Positions 55,959 through 64,000 of a stretch of 64,000 nt of DNA are shown one piece after another. The first letter of the stretch is position 1. The number at the start of each line of letters is the position of its first letter. Both the position numbers and the translations under genes were made by a program. Origin of the DNA: Shewanella decolorationis S12. Its GTDB lineage: Bacteria; Pseudomonadota; Gammaproteobacteria; Enterobacterales; Shewanellaceae. Under the pieces are notes generated by a model. It did no database searches. It worked only from the letters and a program-made list of their open reading frames with translations, and was not told the origin of the DNA. Where the stretch lies: NCBI RefSeq assembly GCF_000485795.1, contig NZ_AXZL01000058.1, positions 1 through 64,000 of the forward strand, written 5' to 3'.

Positions 55959-56972
55959 TTACAGATGGGGCTTAACCAAGTTAGCCATCATGCTGATATG
56001 GTCATCATTATCGTTCAGCGCAGGAATGTAACGGAACTTCTCCCCGCCGGCATTAGCAAAGATATGACCGTTTTCACCGACAATCTCTTCTAAGGTCTCT
56101 AAGCAATCGGCACTAAACGCTGGGCACACAATCGCCACGTCACGTACACCTTCACTCGGCAACGCATGCATAGTGGCATCCGTATAAGGTTGTAACCATT
56201 TAGCCTTACCAAACCGTGATTGAAATGTCATCACAAACTCATCCGCTGTAAGCCCTAATTGCTCAGCCACCAGACGGGTCGTCTTCATGCAAAAGCAATA
56301 GTAAGGATCGCCTAAGTGCAGATTACGCTCGGGCATACCATGGTAAGAAAGCACTAACTTTTGTGGCTTACCGTGTTGCTCAAAGTCGGCGCGAATCGAG
56401 TTCACCAATGCGGTAATAAAGTCGGGGTTATCATGATAAGTGTGAATAAAATGCAGCGATGGCAGAAAGCGCCACTGGGTTAATTCCCTTGCAATAGCGT
56501 CAAAAGCCGAGCCCGTGGTCGGCGCCGCATATTGCGGATAGAGCGGCAGTACGACAAGCTTATCTATGCCCTGTTGATGCATCGTTTGTAAGGTGCTAGC
56601 TACAGAAGGATTGCCATAACGCATGGCTAAATGCACTGAGACTTCATGTCCATCGGCTGCTAATTTTTCCGATAATTTAGCGGTTTGGCGCAAACTGATA
56701 TCCATCAGCGGTGAACCCGCGTCAGTCCAGACTTTTTGATAGAGCGCCGCAGACTTGGCCGGGCGAACGCGCAGCACTATGCCATGTAAAATCAGCATCC
56801 ACAGGAGTTTTGGAATTTCGACCACCCGAGGGTCGGATAAAAACTCCGCAAGGTAACACCTCACCGCCGATGCCGTTGGCGCATCGGGTGTGCCAAGGTT
56901 AAGTAGCAACACACCCACTTTGCCACGCTTTGCGTGACCCATCTCTTTTGATAATCCTGAAAACCTAGCCAA
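55959..56972 (-). CDS. hemH: Ferrochelatase
   Basis: HemH inserts ferrous iron into protoporphyrin IX to form haem. The 337 residues have VGVLLLNLGTPDAPTASAV, the catalytic His in LSYHGMPERN near 211 and the Glu in the C-terminal DCLETLEEI. The start is a TTG at 56972 supported by AGAGG five bases upstream. An ATG ten codons later has a weaker site. Some Shewanella carry two ferrochelatases, so this may be one of a pair. It is 39 bases upstream of the glutathione-peroxidase gene on the same strand, reading away from it. Confidence 0.95.
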   Translation of the reverse strand: MARFSGLSKEMGHAKRGKVGVLLLNLGTPDAPTASAVRCYLAEFLSDPRVVEIPKLLWMLILHGIVLRVRPAKSAALYQKVWTDAGSPLMDISLRQTAKLSEKLAADGHEVSVHLAMRYGNPSVASTLQTMHQQGIDKLVVLPLYPQYAAPTTGSAFDAIARELTQWRFLPSLHFIHTYHDNPDFITALVNSIRADFEQHGKPQKLVLSYHGMPERNLHLGDPYYCFCMKTTRLVAEQLGLTADEFVMTFQSRFGKAKWLQPYTDATMHALPSEGVRDVAIVCPAFSADCLETLEEIVGENGHIFANAGGEKFRYIPALNDNDDHISMMANLVKPHL

Positions 56973-57011
56973 AGTAGCCTCTTAACATAAGTAAAATGAA
57001 TAAATTGGGCA

Positions 57012-57542
57012 TTAAAGCACTGATTCTATTGCCTGCTTAAGCTCGGCACTATCGGGTTTCACCTTAGAATTAAACTGCTGCACCATATTGCCATCGCCAC
57101 TGACAACATACTTGTAGAAATTCCACTTAGGCGAGCCGGCTTTATCTCCTAAGTATTTGAAGACACTGTTAGCATCGCTGCCTCTCACGGGTGATGTCGC
57201 GAGCATAGTGAAGGTGACACCATAGTTGATGTAACACACCTTTGCCGTGTCTTTTTCATCATTTTCTTCTTGGAAAAAGTCATCGGAAGGGAAACCAATC
57301 ACCACTAAGCCTTTGTCTTTGTATTCTTTATGAAGCGCTTCGAGAGCCTTAAATTGCGGAGTATAACCGCAATTACTTGCGGTATTGACCAGTAACACAG
57401 GCTTGCCCTGAGTCAATTCACACAGGTTAATTTTCTCATCCGAGTGCAATTTACGCACTTCAACATCAAGATAACTCGGGCAAGTTGCCGCAAATGCGCT
57501 AGTGCTTAACAGACTGGCAAAGATAACTAAGGGGAGCTTCAT
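57012..57542 (-). CDS. Exported glutathione-peroxidase-family protein
   Basis: From the ATG at 57542 (AAGGA seven bases upstream) there are 176 residues. A signal peptide ends at AFAA-T. The peroxidase motif VNTASNCGYTPQ holds the active Cys near 57. GFPSDDFF and KWNFYKYVV follow; these replace the usual GFPCNQFG and WNFEKFL variants. The second Cys often used for thioredoxin-dependent recycling is absent from GFPSDDF. It would reduce peroxides in the periplasm, with an unknown reductant. Confidence 0.87.
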   Translation of the reverse strand: MKLPLVIFASLLSTSAFAATCPSYLDVEVRKLHSDEKINLCELTQGKPVLLVNTASNCGYTPQFKALEALHKEYKDKGLVVIGFPSDDFFQEENDEKDTAKVCYINYGVTFTMLATSPVRGSDANSVFKYLGDKAGSPKWNFYKYVVSGDGNMVQQFNSKVKPDSAELKQAIESVL

Positions 57543-57674
57543 CATAATGTCCTTCTCATTGGGCGCGCCAAGATTGGCAAACTCGTTATTCTCTATTACG
57601 TCACTCGCTAATATAGAGATCATATTGAATAAAAAAATAAAAGCTACAGCGAGTTATCGATTGTCTTAAGCGAT

Positions 57675-57702
57675 AAAAAAAGCAGCTCAAGGGAGCTGCT
57701 TT
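57675..57702 (-). terminator. Terminator after pilU
   Basis: On the minus strand, AAAGCAGCTC and GAGCTGCTTT (57679-57702) form a 10-bp stem followed by a T-run at 57675-57681. Confidence 0.88.
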
Positions 57703-57721
57703 AACATCACCGCGGACAGGA

Positions 57722-58837
57722 TTAATCCATATCCAAGGTCACGCCTTCCATAAAGCTTGAACTGGCGGGCTCTTTATTTTGCAATTTGATCATTAAACGT
57801 AAGTCGTTTGGCGAGTCAGCATGGTGAAGCGCATCGGCATAGCTGATTTCCCCATCGATATAGAGTTGCAGCAAAGCTTGGTCGAAGGTCTGCATCCCCT
57901 GCTCATTCGATTTAGCCATGGTTTCTTTAAGCAAATGCAGCTCGTTTTTAGCAATCAAACTCGCGACACGTGGCGTATTGATCAAGACTTCAATCGCCGC
58001 CCGTCGTCCTGTGCCATCAACCTTAGGCACCAGTTGCTGCGCCACAATGCCGCGCAGGTTGAGTGACAAGTCGAATAACAACTGCTGGTGTTTACTCTCA
58101 GGCACTAAGTGCATGATCCGGTCTAACGCTTGGTTAGCGTTGTTCGCGTGCAATGTCGCCATACAGAGGTGACCCGTTTCGGCGAAAGAAAGCGCAAACT
58201 CCATGGTTTCTTGAGTACGGATCTCACCAATCAAAATCACATCGGGCGCCTGACGCAGCGAACTCTTCAGCGCCGCATCAAAGGACTCTGTATCAATTCC
58301 GACTTCTCGTTGGGTAATGATACTTTTGCGATGGTCATGCACAAATTCCACCGGGTCTTCGATGGTGAGGATATGACCACGGGCATGGGCATTACGATAA
58401 CCCACTAATGCCGCCAAGGAGGTCGACTTACCAGTTCCCGTTCCCCCAACCATGATGATAAGACCCCGTTTACTCATCACCAGATCTTTTAAAATCGGTG
58501 GCAGTTTTAAGTCTTCCACCTCAGGGATTTTGGTCTCAATCCGGCGCATCACGCATCCTGGAGATTCACGCTGCCAGAATGCACTCACGCGAAAACGACC
58601 TAACTCCTTCACTGCAAAAGCAAAGTTACACTCGCGAGTGGTGTGAAACTCCTTCTTTTGCGCCTCAGTCATCACGGATTCAACAAAATCCAAAGACTGC
58701 GCGGGCGTGAAGGCACTCTCGGCTAATGGGCGTAACTCACCATCGATTTTGGCGCTCGGCGGAAAACCTGCGGTAATAAACAAGTCCGAGGCTTTACGCT
58801 CCACCATGACTTTTAAAAACGGACGGACATCCATCAT
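57722..58837 (-). CDS. pilU: Type IV pilus retraction ATPase PilU
   Basis: PilU is the accessory ATPase that helps PilT pull back type IV pili. The 371 residues have Walker A GGTGTGKS near 132-139, the Asp box ILTIEDPVEF, Walker B VILIGEIR and the His box CMATLHANN. Two adjacent ATGs (58837 and 58834) are possible starts. The C-terminal tail extends beyond the PilT fold. It follows pilT by six bases, so both are from one transcript. Confidence 0.95.
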   Translation of the reverse strand: MMDVRPFLKVMVERKASDLFITAGFPPSAKIDGELRPLAESAFTPAQSLDFVESVMTEAQKKEFHTTRECNFAFAVKELGRFRVSAFWQRESPGCVMRRIETKIPEVEDLKLPPILKDLVMSKRGLIIMVGGTGTGKSTSLAALVGYRNAHARGHILTIEDPVEFVHDHRKSIITQREVGIDTESFDAALKSSLRQAPDVILIGEIRTQETMEFALSFAETGHLCMATLHANNANQALDRIMHLVPESKHQQLLFDLSLNLRGIVAQQLVPKVDGTGRRAAIEVLINTPRVASLIAKNELHLLKETMAKSNEQGMQTFDQALLQLYIDGEISYADALHHADSPNDLRLMIKLQNKEPASSSFMEGVTLDMD

Positions 58838-58843
58838 AAATCC

Positions 58844-59881
58844 TTAAAAGGTCGCTTGTTTGTTTGAGCTCTTCGCCATGGCATCCTCACGGGTGATGAG
58901 ACCACGGTTGACTAAGTTTTGCAGGCACTGTTCAAGCGTTTGCATGCCATGGGCCATCCCCGTTTGAATAGCTGAGTACATCTGCGCCACTTTATCTTCA
59001 CGGATAAGGTTACGGATGGCGGGCGTTCCCATCATGATTTCGTGAGCTGCCACACGGCCACCACCGATTTTCTTAATCAGAGTTTGCGAAATAACCGCCT
59101 GTAATGATTCAGACAACATGGTACGCACCATGTCCTTTTCACCGGCAGGGAACACGTCAACCACACGGTCGATGGTCTTAGCCGCCGAGGTGGTGTGCAA
59201 GGTACCAAAAACTAAGTGACCCGTTTCGGCCGCCGTCATCGCCAGACGAATGGTTTCAAGGTCACGCATCTCACCGACGAGGATAACGTCAGGGTCTTCA
59301 CGCAGTGCACTACGTAGCGCAGCGTTAAAGCTGTGGGTATGACGATGCACTTCCCGTTGGTTAATCAAACATTGCTTATTCTGGTGAACGAATTCGATAG
59401 GATCTTCAATGGTTAAGATATGGTCGTGGCGGTTCTCATTGATGTAATCCACCATGGCCGCAAGTGTGGTACTCTTACCAGAACCAGTAGGGCCAGTGAC
59501 TAACACTAAGCCACGGGGAAAACTGGCGATTTTTTTAAAAATTTCAGGCGCACCTAGCTGCTCAAGTGACAATATATCACTAGGAATGGTACGAAATACC
59601 GCCGCCGCACCGCGGGATTGGTTAAAGGCGTTCACACGGAAACGCGCTAAATTAGGGACTTCGAACGAAAAGTCGATTTCTAAATGCTCTTCAAAGTCCT
59701 TACGCTGTTTATCATTCATAATGTCGTACACAAGGCTGTGTACCCCCTGATGATCGAGCGCGGGCAGGTTAATTTTTCTCACTTCACCGTCGACACGGAT
59801 CATGGGAGATATCCCTGCAGAGAGGTGTAGATCCGAGGCTTTGTGTTTTACACTAAAGGCTAATAACTCAGTGATTTCCAT
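58844..59881 (-). CDS. pilT: Type IV pilus retraction ATPase PilT
   Basis: PilT hexamers power pilus retraction and twitching motility. The 345 residues start MEITELLAFSVKHKASDLHL and have Walker A GPTGSGKST near 132-140, ILTIEDPIEF, VILVGEMRD and VFGTLHTTSAAKT (His box). The AIRNLIRE motif needed for retraction is present. It is divergent from yggS, the common arrangement in gammaproteobacteria. Confidence 0.97.
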   Translation of the reverse strand: MEITELLAFSVKHKASDLHLSAGISPMIRVDGEVRKINLPALDHQGVHSLVYDIMNDKQRKDFEEHLEIDFSFEVPNLARFRVNAFNQSRGAAAVFRTIPSDILSLEQLGAPEIFKKIASFPRGLVLVTGPTGSGKSTTLAAMVDYINENRHDHILTIEDPIEFVHQNKQCLINQREVHRHTHSFNAALRSALREDPDVILVGEMRDLETIRLAMTAAETGHLVFGTLHTTSAAKTIDRVVDVFPAGEKDMVRTMLSESLQAVISQTLIKKIGGGRVAAHEIMMGTPAIRNLIREDKVAQMYSAIQTGMAHGMQTLEQCLQNLVNRGLITREDAMAKSSNKQATF

Positions 59882-59916
59882 AGTTTGGGATATCCTTGCA
59901 ACCAGATAATTACATC

Positions 59917-60633
59917 ATGACAACAATAGCAGACAGACTCGCCCTCGCCCAGAGCAGGATCGCGCAAGCGGCGCAAAAATGCGCACGCCTACCTCACAGT
60001 ATTCGCTTACTTGCCGTCAGTAAGACTAAACCGATTGAAGATATTATAGCAGCCTATGATGCGGGCCAGCGTTGCTTTGGCGAGAACTATGTTCAAGAAG
60101 GTGTGACAAAAATTGAGGCGCTAAAGGGCACGCACCCTGATATTGAATGGCATTTTATTGGGCCACTGCAATCCAATAAAACCGCCTTAGTCGCCCAACA
60201 TTTCGATTGGATGCACACCCTCTCGCGGGAGAAAATTGCCCAGCGCCTCAATGAGCAGCGCCCAGCGCACCTTACGCCGTTAAATGTCTGTATTCAAATC
60301 AATATCAGTGATGAAGATACAAAATCCGGTATCGATGCCGAGCAGATGCTGCCGCTGGCCCATAGCATCAGCCAATTACCCCATTTACAACTGCGGGGCT
60401 TAATGGCCATTCCCAGTGCCACCAATGACATTGCGCAGCAGACACGCGAACTCAGCGAGCTTAAGCAGTTATTCGATACGCTAAAGCAGCATTATCCCGA
60501 GGTAGATACTCTCTCCATGGGCATGAGCAATGATTTAGACGTCGCAATTGAGTGCGGCTCAACCATGGTGCGTATCGGCAGCGCCATCTTTGGTGAACGG
60601 GATTACGGTGCAAAAGAGACCACCAGCAATTAA
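59917..60633 (+). CDS. yggS: PLP homeostasis protein YggS (PLPBP family)
   Basis: YggS binds pyridoxal 5'-phosphate and helps keep free PLP and amino-acid pools balanced; it has no known enzymatic activity. From the ATG at 59917 it has 238 residues with the PLP Lys in LLAVSKTKP at residue 36. It also has FGENYVQEG, EWHFIGPLQSNK and LSMGMSNDLDVAIE(C)GSTMVR at the C-terminus. A TTG seven codons upstream is an unlikely start. It is upstream of proC with a 224-base gap. Confidence 0.95.
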   Translation: MTTIADRLALAQSRIAQAAQKCARLPHSIRLLAVSKTKPIEDIIAAYDAGQRCFGENYVQEGVTKIEALKGTHPDIEWHFIGPLQSNKTALVAQHFDWMHTLSREKIAQRLNEQRPAHLTPLNVCIQINISDEDTKSGIDAEQMLPLAHSISQLPHLQLRGLMAIPSATNDIAQQTRELSELKQLFDTLKQHYPEVDTLSMGMSNDLDVAIECGSTMVRIGSAIFGERDYGAKETTSN

Positions 60634-60857
60634 GCGGTACGGGTTAATGCATCGGCATCACAAACGACAAAGGAAATGATACAGATAGCCAAAGGTGCGC
60701 CAGCAAAATCGGCTTTAGCCTTGTTTTTAGTGACTAAAGCCCAAATACTGTTAGAGAACATTAAATAGAAATTTTTATCCGGCCTAATAACGCTAATTCA
60801 ATGATATTAATGCTGAATGTTATCCACTCAGCCTAGGCCAGACATTATGGGGTACAC

Positions 60858-61676
60858 ATGAGTCAACAAAAAATCTGCTTTATCGGTGCGGGCAATATGA
60901 CCCGTAGTATTATCAGCGGCTTAATTCGCAGCGGCTACCCTGCTGCGCTAGTGCAAGCCACCAATCCTAGCCAAGGTAAACTCGATGCCCTCGCCGCCAA
61001 CTTTGGTGTGCGTGTATCCCAAGACAATGTTAGCGCCGCCCAAGATGCCGATGTCATCGTATTATCCGTTAAACCGCAGTTGATGGAACAAGTCTGCCAA
61101 GCACTGCAAGGCATTGATATGTCTAACAAGCTTGTGATTACCATTGCTGCGGGCATCAAAGCAAGCCGCTATAGCGAATATCTGGCTCAACCCATCACGC
61201 TGGTTCGTACTATGCCAAACACGCCAATGCAAATCGGTGTCGGTATGACAGGTCTCTACGCGCCGCAGCCCCTCTCTGATGCCCAACAAGCCATTGCCGA
61301 GCGCTTGATGTCTAGCGGTGGTGAAATTGTGTGGGTGAATGACGAGTCAGAAATTAATCAAGTTATTGCCCTTGCTGGTAGCTCACCTGCCTATTTCTTC
61401 CTGCTCATGGAGTCTATGATTGATGCAGGCAAGCAAATGGGTATGGATGAAGCCAAAGCCAGAAGCTTAGTACAGCAAGCGGCCCTCGGTGCTGCTATGA
61501 TGGCAAAGCAAAATCCTGAGCTTACGCTGGGTAATTTACGGGAGAATGTCACCTCTAAGGGCGGCACAACGGCGCAAGCTATCGCCACATTCGAAGCGGC
61601 GGATCTTCGTGGTGTGGTCAAAAATGCAATGGAAAACTGCATCAAACGTGCAGAAGAAATGGCCAATACTTTTTGA
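60858..61676 (+). CDS. proC: Pyrroline-5-carboxylate reductase
   Basis: ProC performs the last step of proline synthesis, reducing P5C with NAD(P)H. The 272 residues begin with the Rossmann motif ICFIGAGNMTRSI. They contain VLSVKPQLM, RTMPNTPMQIGVG and the C-terminal signature VTSKGGTTAQAI. The 224-base gap before it leaves room for its own promoter. It is followed by yggT. Confidence 0.97.
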   Translation: MSQQKICFIGAGNMTRSIISGLIRSGYPAALVQATNPSQGKLDALAANFGVRVSQDNVSAAQDADVIVLSVKPQLMEQVCQALQGIDMSNKLVITIAAGIKASRYSEYLAQPITLVRTMPNTPMQIGVGMTGLYAPQPLSDAQQAIAERLMSSGGEIVWVNDESEINQVIALAGSSPAYFFLLMESMIDAGKQMGMDEAKARSLVQQAALGAAMMAKQNPELTLGNLRENVTSKGGTTAQAIATFEAADLRGVVKNAMENCIKRAEEMANTF

Positions 61677-61761
61677 TCCAGCTTGATCCAGCAATTGCTG
61701 GGTGACTTGCTAACTTTTAACGCGGGCGTTTTTAATCGGACTCATATAGGCAGAAATCTCG

Positions 61762-62600
<839 letters not shown>

Positions 62601-62668
62601 ACACAGCGTTGGAAGTCTAGGTTCAGATACATATAATCAAGCAATCCCTCATACTAAGGTACAACATC

Positions 62669-63103
62669 ATGTTACGTAATCTCCTTATTATGCTCGCCTT
62701 AACCGCAAGCCTGTGTGGCGCAGCTAATGCCGAGCAAAAAGAAACTGTCGGTAATTTCGATATTCATTACATGGCGCTGGGCAGCACCTTTTTAACACCC
62801 AGTATTGCGAAAACCTATGGCATCGAACGTAGTAGCTACAGAGGCATCATTAACATTGCCGTATTAGATACAAGTGAAGCAGGCTCTCCCGCAGTGCCCG
62901 TTGAAATCACCGGCGTGGCCAATAACCTACTCGATGCGCGTATCGATCTGAAATTTAGAGAAATCCGTGAAGGTGAGGCTATTTACTACATCGCAGAAGT
63001 GCCTTACCGCGACGATCAAGAAATCAATTTCAACATCGCCATCAAACACGGCAACCAACTCAACACCAATCTTCAGTTTAAGCAAAAGTTCTACGTCGAA
63101 TAA
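62669..63103 (+). CDS. DUF4426 exported protein
   Basis: The 144-residue protein has a signal peptide MLRNLLIMLALTASLCGAAN with cleavage near ANA-E. The mature domain starts KETVGNFDIHYMALGSTFLT and ends in the beta-rich KFYVE tail, the DUF4426 pattern. The function is unknown. It sits between yggU and rdgB and is followed by a hairpin, so rdgB and hemW may depend on readthrough or an internal promoter. Confidence 0.88.
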   Translation: MLRNLLIMLALTASLCGAANAEQKETVGNFDIHYMALGSTFLTPSIAKTYGIERSSYRGIINIAVLDTSEAGSPAVPVEITGVANNLLDARIDLKFREIREGEAIYYIAEVPYRDDQEINFNIAIKHGNQLNTNLQFKQKFYVE

Positions 63104-63115
63104 TTCCAACCTCAT

Positions 63116-63148
63116 AGGCAGGATGATGTAATATCGTCCTGCCTTTTC
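63116..63148 (+). terminator. Terminator between DUF4426 gene and rdgB
   Basis: AGGCAGGATGAT (63116-63127) pairs with ATCGTCCTGCCT (63133-63144), with one G-U pair, then TTTTC. Termination is probably only partial, since rdgB follows in the same direction. Confidence 0.65.
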
Positions 63149-63259
63149 TGTCCTTTACCGCCAAGCTTGGGTATCATTGCCGCATACAGTCCAATGACAT
63201 CGCTCAATGTTCACACTCAGTGACATACAGCCAAGAGCGCCCAATCCAATAGGTATTCC

Positions 63260-63877
63260 ATGCAACAAATCGTCCTCGCCAGTGGCAATAAAGGTAAACT
63301 TGCCGAATTCGATCAAATGCTCGCCGCCTATGGCGTAAAAGTGCTGCCACAAAGCCAATTTAATGTTAGCGAAGTGGCCGAAACGGGCACCACCTTTGTC
63401 GAAAACGCCATTATCAAAGCCAGACATGCGGCGCAAATTACCGGACTTGCCGCCATTGCCGATGACTCGGGATTAGAAGTCGATTTACTCCAAGGTGCAC
63501 CGGGGATTTACTCTGCGCGCTATGCAGGGGAAAATGCCAAGGATCAAGATAATGTGTTAAAACTCTTAGACACATTAAAGGATAATCCTGCGCCACGTAC
63601 GGCCAGATTCCAATGCGTATTAGTCTATATGCGCCATGCGAAGGACCCAACTCCCATCATTTGCCAAGCCTCGTGGGAAGGCCAAATCGATTTCGTGCAA
63701 CGTGGTGATAACGGCCATGGTTACGATCCGATTTTTATCCCAGAACACCATGATTGCAGCGCCGCCCAAATGAGCAGTGACGAAAAAAATGCCTTGAGTC
63801 ACCGTGGTAAAGCTTTAGTGCAACTGATTGCTGCCATGCAGGAAAAAGGCGTATTTACCGACGGGAACGCCCAATAA
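63260..63877 (+). CDS. rdgB: dITP/XTP pyrophosphatase (Ham1/RdgB)
   Basis: RdgB hydrolyses dITP, ITP and XTP, cleaning the nucleotide pool of deaminated purines. The 205 residues have the ligand residues in LASGNKGKLAEF, ADDSGLEVD, GAPGIYSARYAG, GHGYDPIF and LSHRGKAL. It overlaps hemW by one base (TAATG). The 63116-63148 hairpin lies upstream. Confidence 0.97.
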   Translation: MQQIVLASGNKGKLAEFDQMLAAYGVKVLPQSQFNVSEVAETGTTFVENAIIKARHAAQITGLAAIADDSGLEVDLLQGAPGIYSARYAGENAKDQDNVLKLLDTLKDNPAPRTARFQCVLVYMRHAKDPTPIICQASWEGQIDFVQRGDNGHGYDPIFIPEHHDCSAAQMSSDEKNALSHRGKALVQLIAAMQEKGVFTDGNAQ

Positions 63878-64000
63878 TGTCAGTGAATGCGTCACCTCAG
63901 TTAACCCTGCCGCCGTTGAGCCTGTACATCCATATCCCTTGGTGTGTACAAAAATGCCCTTACTGCGACTTTAACTCCCATGGGCAAAATGGCGAATTAC
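63877..64000 (+). CDS. hemW: HemW N-terminus (radical-SAM haem chaperone), cut by window end
   Basis: The first 41 codons start at an ATG sharing its A with the rdgB stop. The peptide has LSLYIHIPWCVQKCPYCDFN, with the CX3CX2C radical-SAM motif typical of HemW/HemN-like proteins. HemW binds haem and delivers it to respiratory enzymes. The call rests on the motif and its position after rdgB. The rest of the gene lies beyond base 64000. Confidence 0.9.
   Translation, partial: MSVNASPQLTLPPLSLYIHIPWCVQKCPYCDFNSHGQNGEL

Overview
The window reads as chromosomal DNA of a gammaproteobacterium, most probably Shewanella. The basis is the closeness of the housekeeping proteins to their Escherichia coli counterparts together with conserved gene order: rlmN-pilF-rodZ-ispG-hisS-yfgM-bamB-der, guaB-guaA, pilT-pilU divergent from yggS-proC-yggT-yggU-DUF4426-rdgB-hemW, and yqgE-ruvX. 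The genus is inferred and was not checked by a search.

Layout. 1-6.9 kb: purL, mltF, a candidate 39-residue basic protein and tadA. 7.0-18.5 kb: a foreign block lying directly against the 3' end of guaA. It has one operon of seven minus-strand genes, flanked by a decayed metallo-beta-lactamase-fold hydrolase on the left and a glutathione-transferase-like scrap on the right. 18.5-33.5 kb: guaA, guaB, xseA, der, and the bamB-to-rlmN cluster for outer-membrane assembly, tRNA charging, isoprenoid synthesis, cell shape, pilus assembly and RNA methylation, then a CBS-domain membrane protein. 33.6-40.3 kb: a nucleotidase-like phosphoesterase, a LysR regulator divergent from doxX-pirin, three GNAT acetyltransferases and small stress or hypothetical proteins. 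40.8-50 kb: a ParA-like ATPase with a ribbon-helix-helix partner, a periplasmic binding protein coupled to a diguanylate cyclase, an MtfA-like peptidase, an HDOD-GAF protein and ltaE. 50-64 kb: an OmpA-like protein, MscS, an exported Tpx, a TRIC-type channel, a small membrane protein behind a perfect Fur-type motif, yciH, yqgE, ruvX, hemH, a glutathione peroxidase, pilU, pilT and the yggS-to-hemW operon, which is cut off at base 64000.

The most unusual part is the 7.6-18.0 kb operon. In transcription order it encodes a Ycf46-type AAA ATPase with a decayed N-terminal ATPase half, a 1150-residue SF1 helicase of the DNA2/NAM7 type, an unrecognised 561-residue protein, a 782-residue protein with a PLD-like N-terminus lacking HKD residues and a long coiled coil, a DUF2997 protein, a DUF1257 (Ycf35-like) protein and a small radical-SAM protein of the NrdG-activase type. 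Most junctions overlap by a few bases, so the products are probably made together and may act as one machine. Position in an integration hotspot, decayed flanks and the helicase plus AAA content suggest a defence or conflict function. That is inference: I do not recognise the set as a named system.

No tRNA, rRNA, CRISPR array, intact integrase or insertion sequence was seen.
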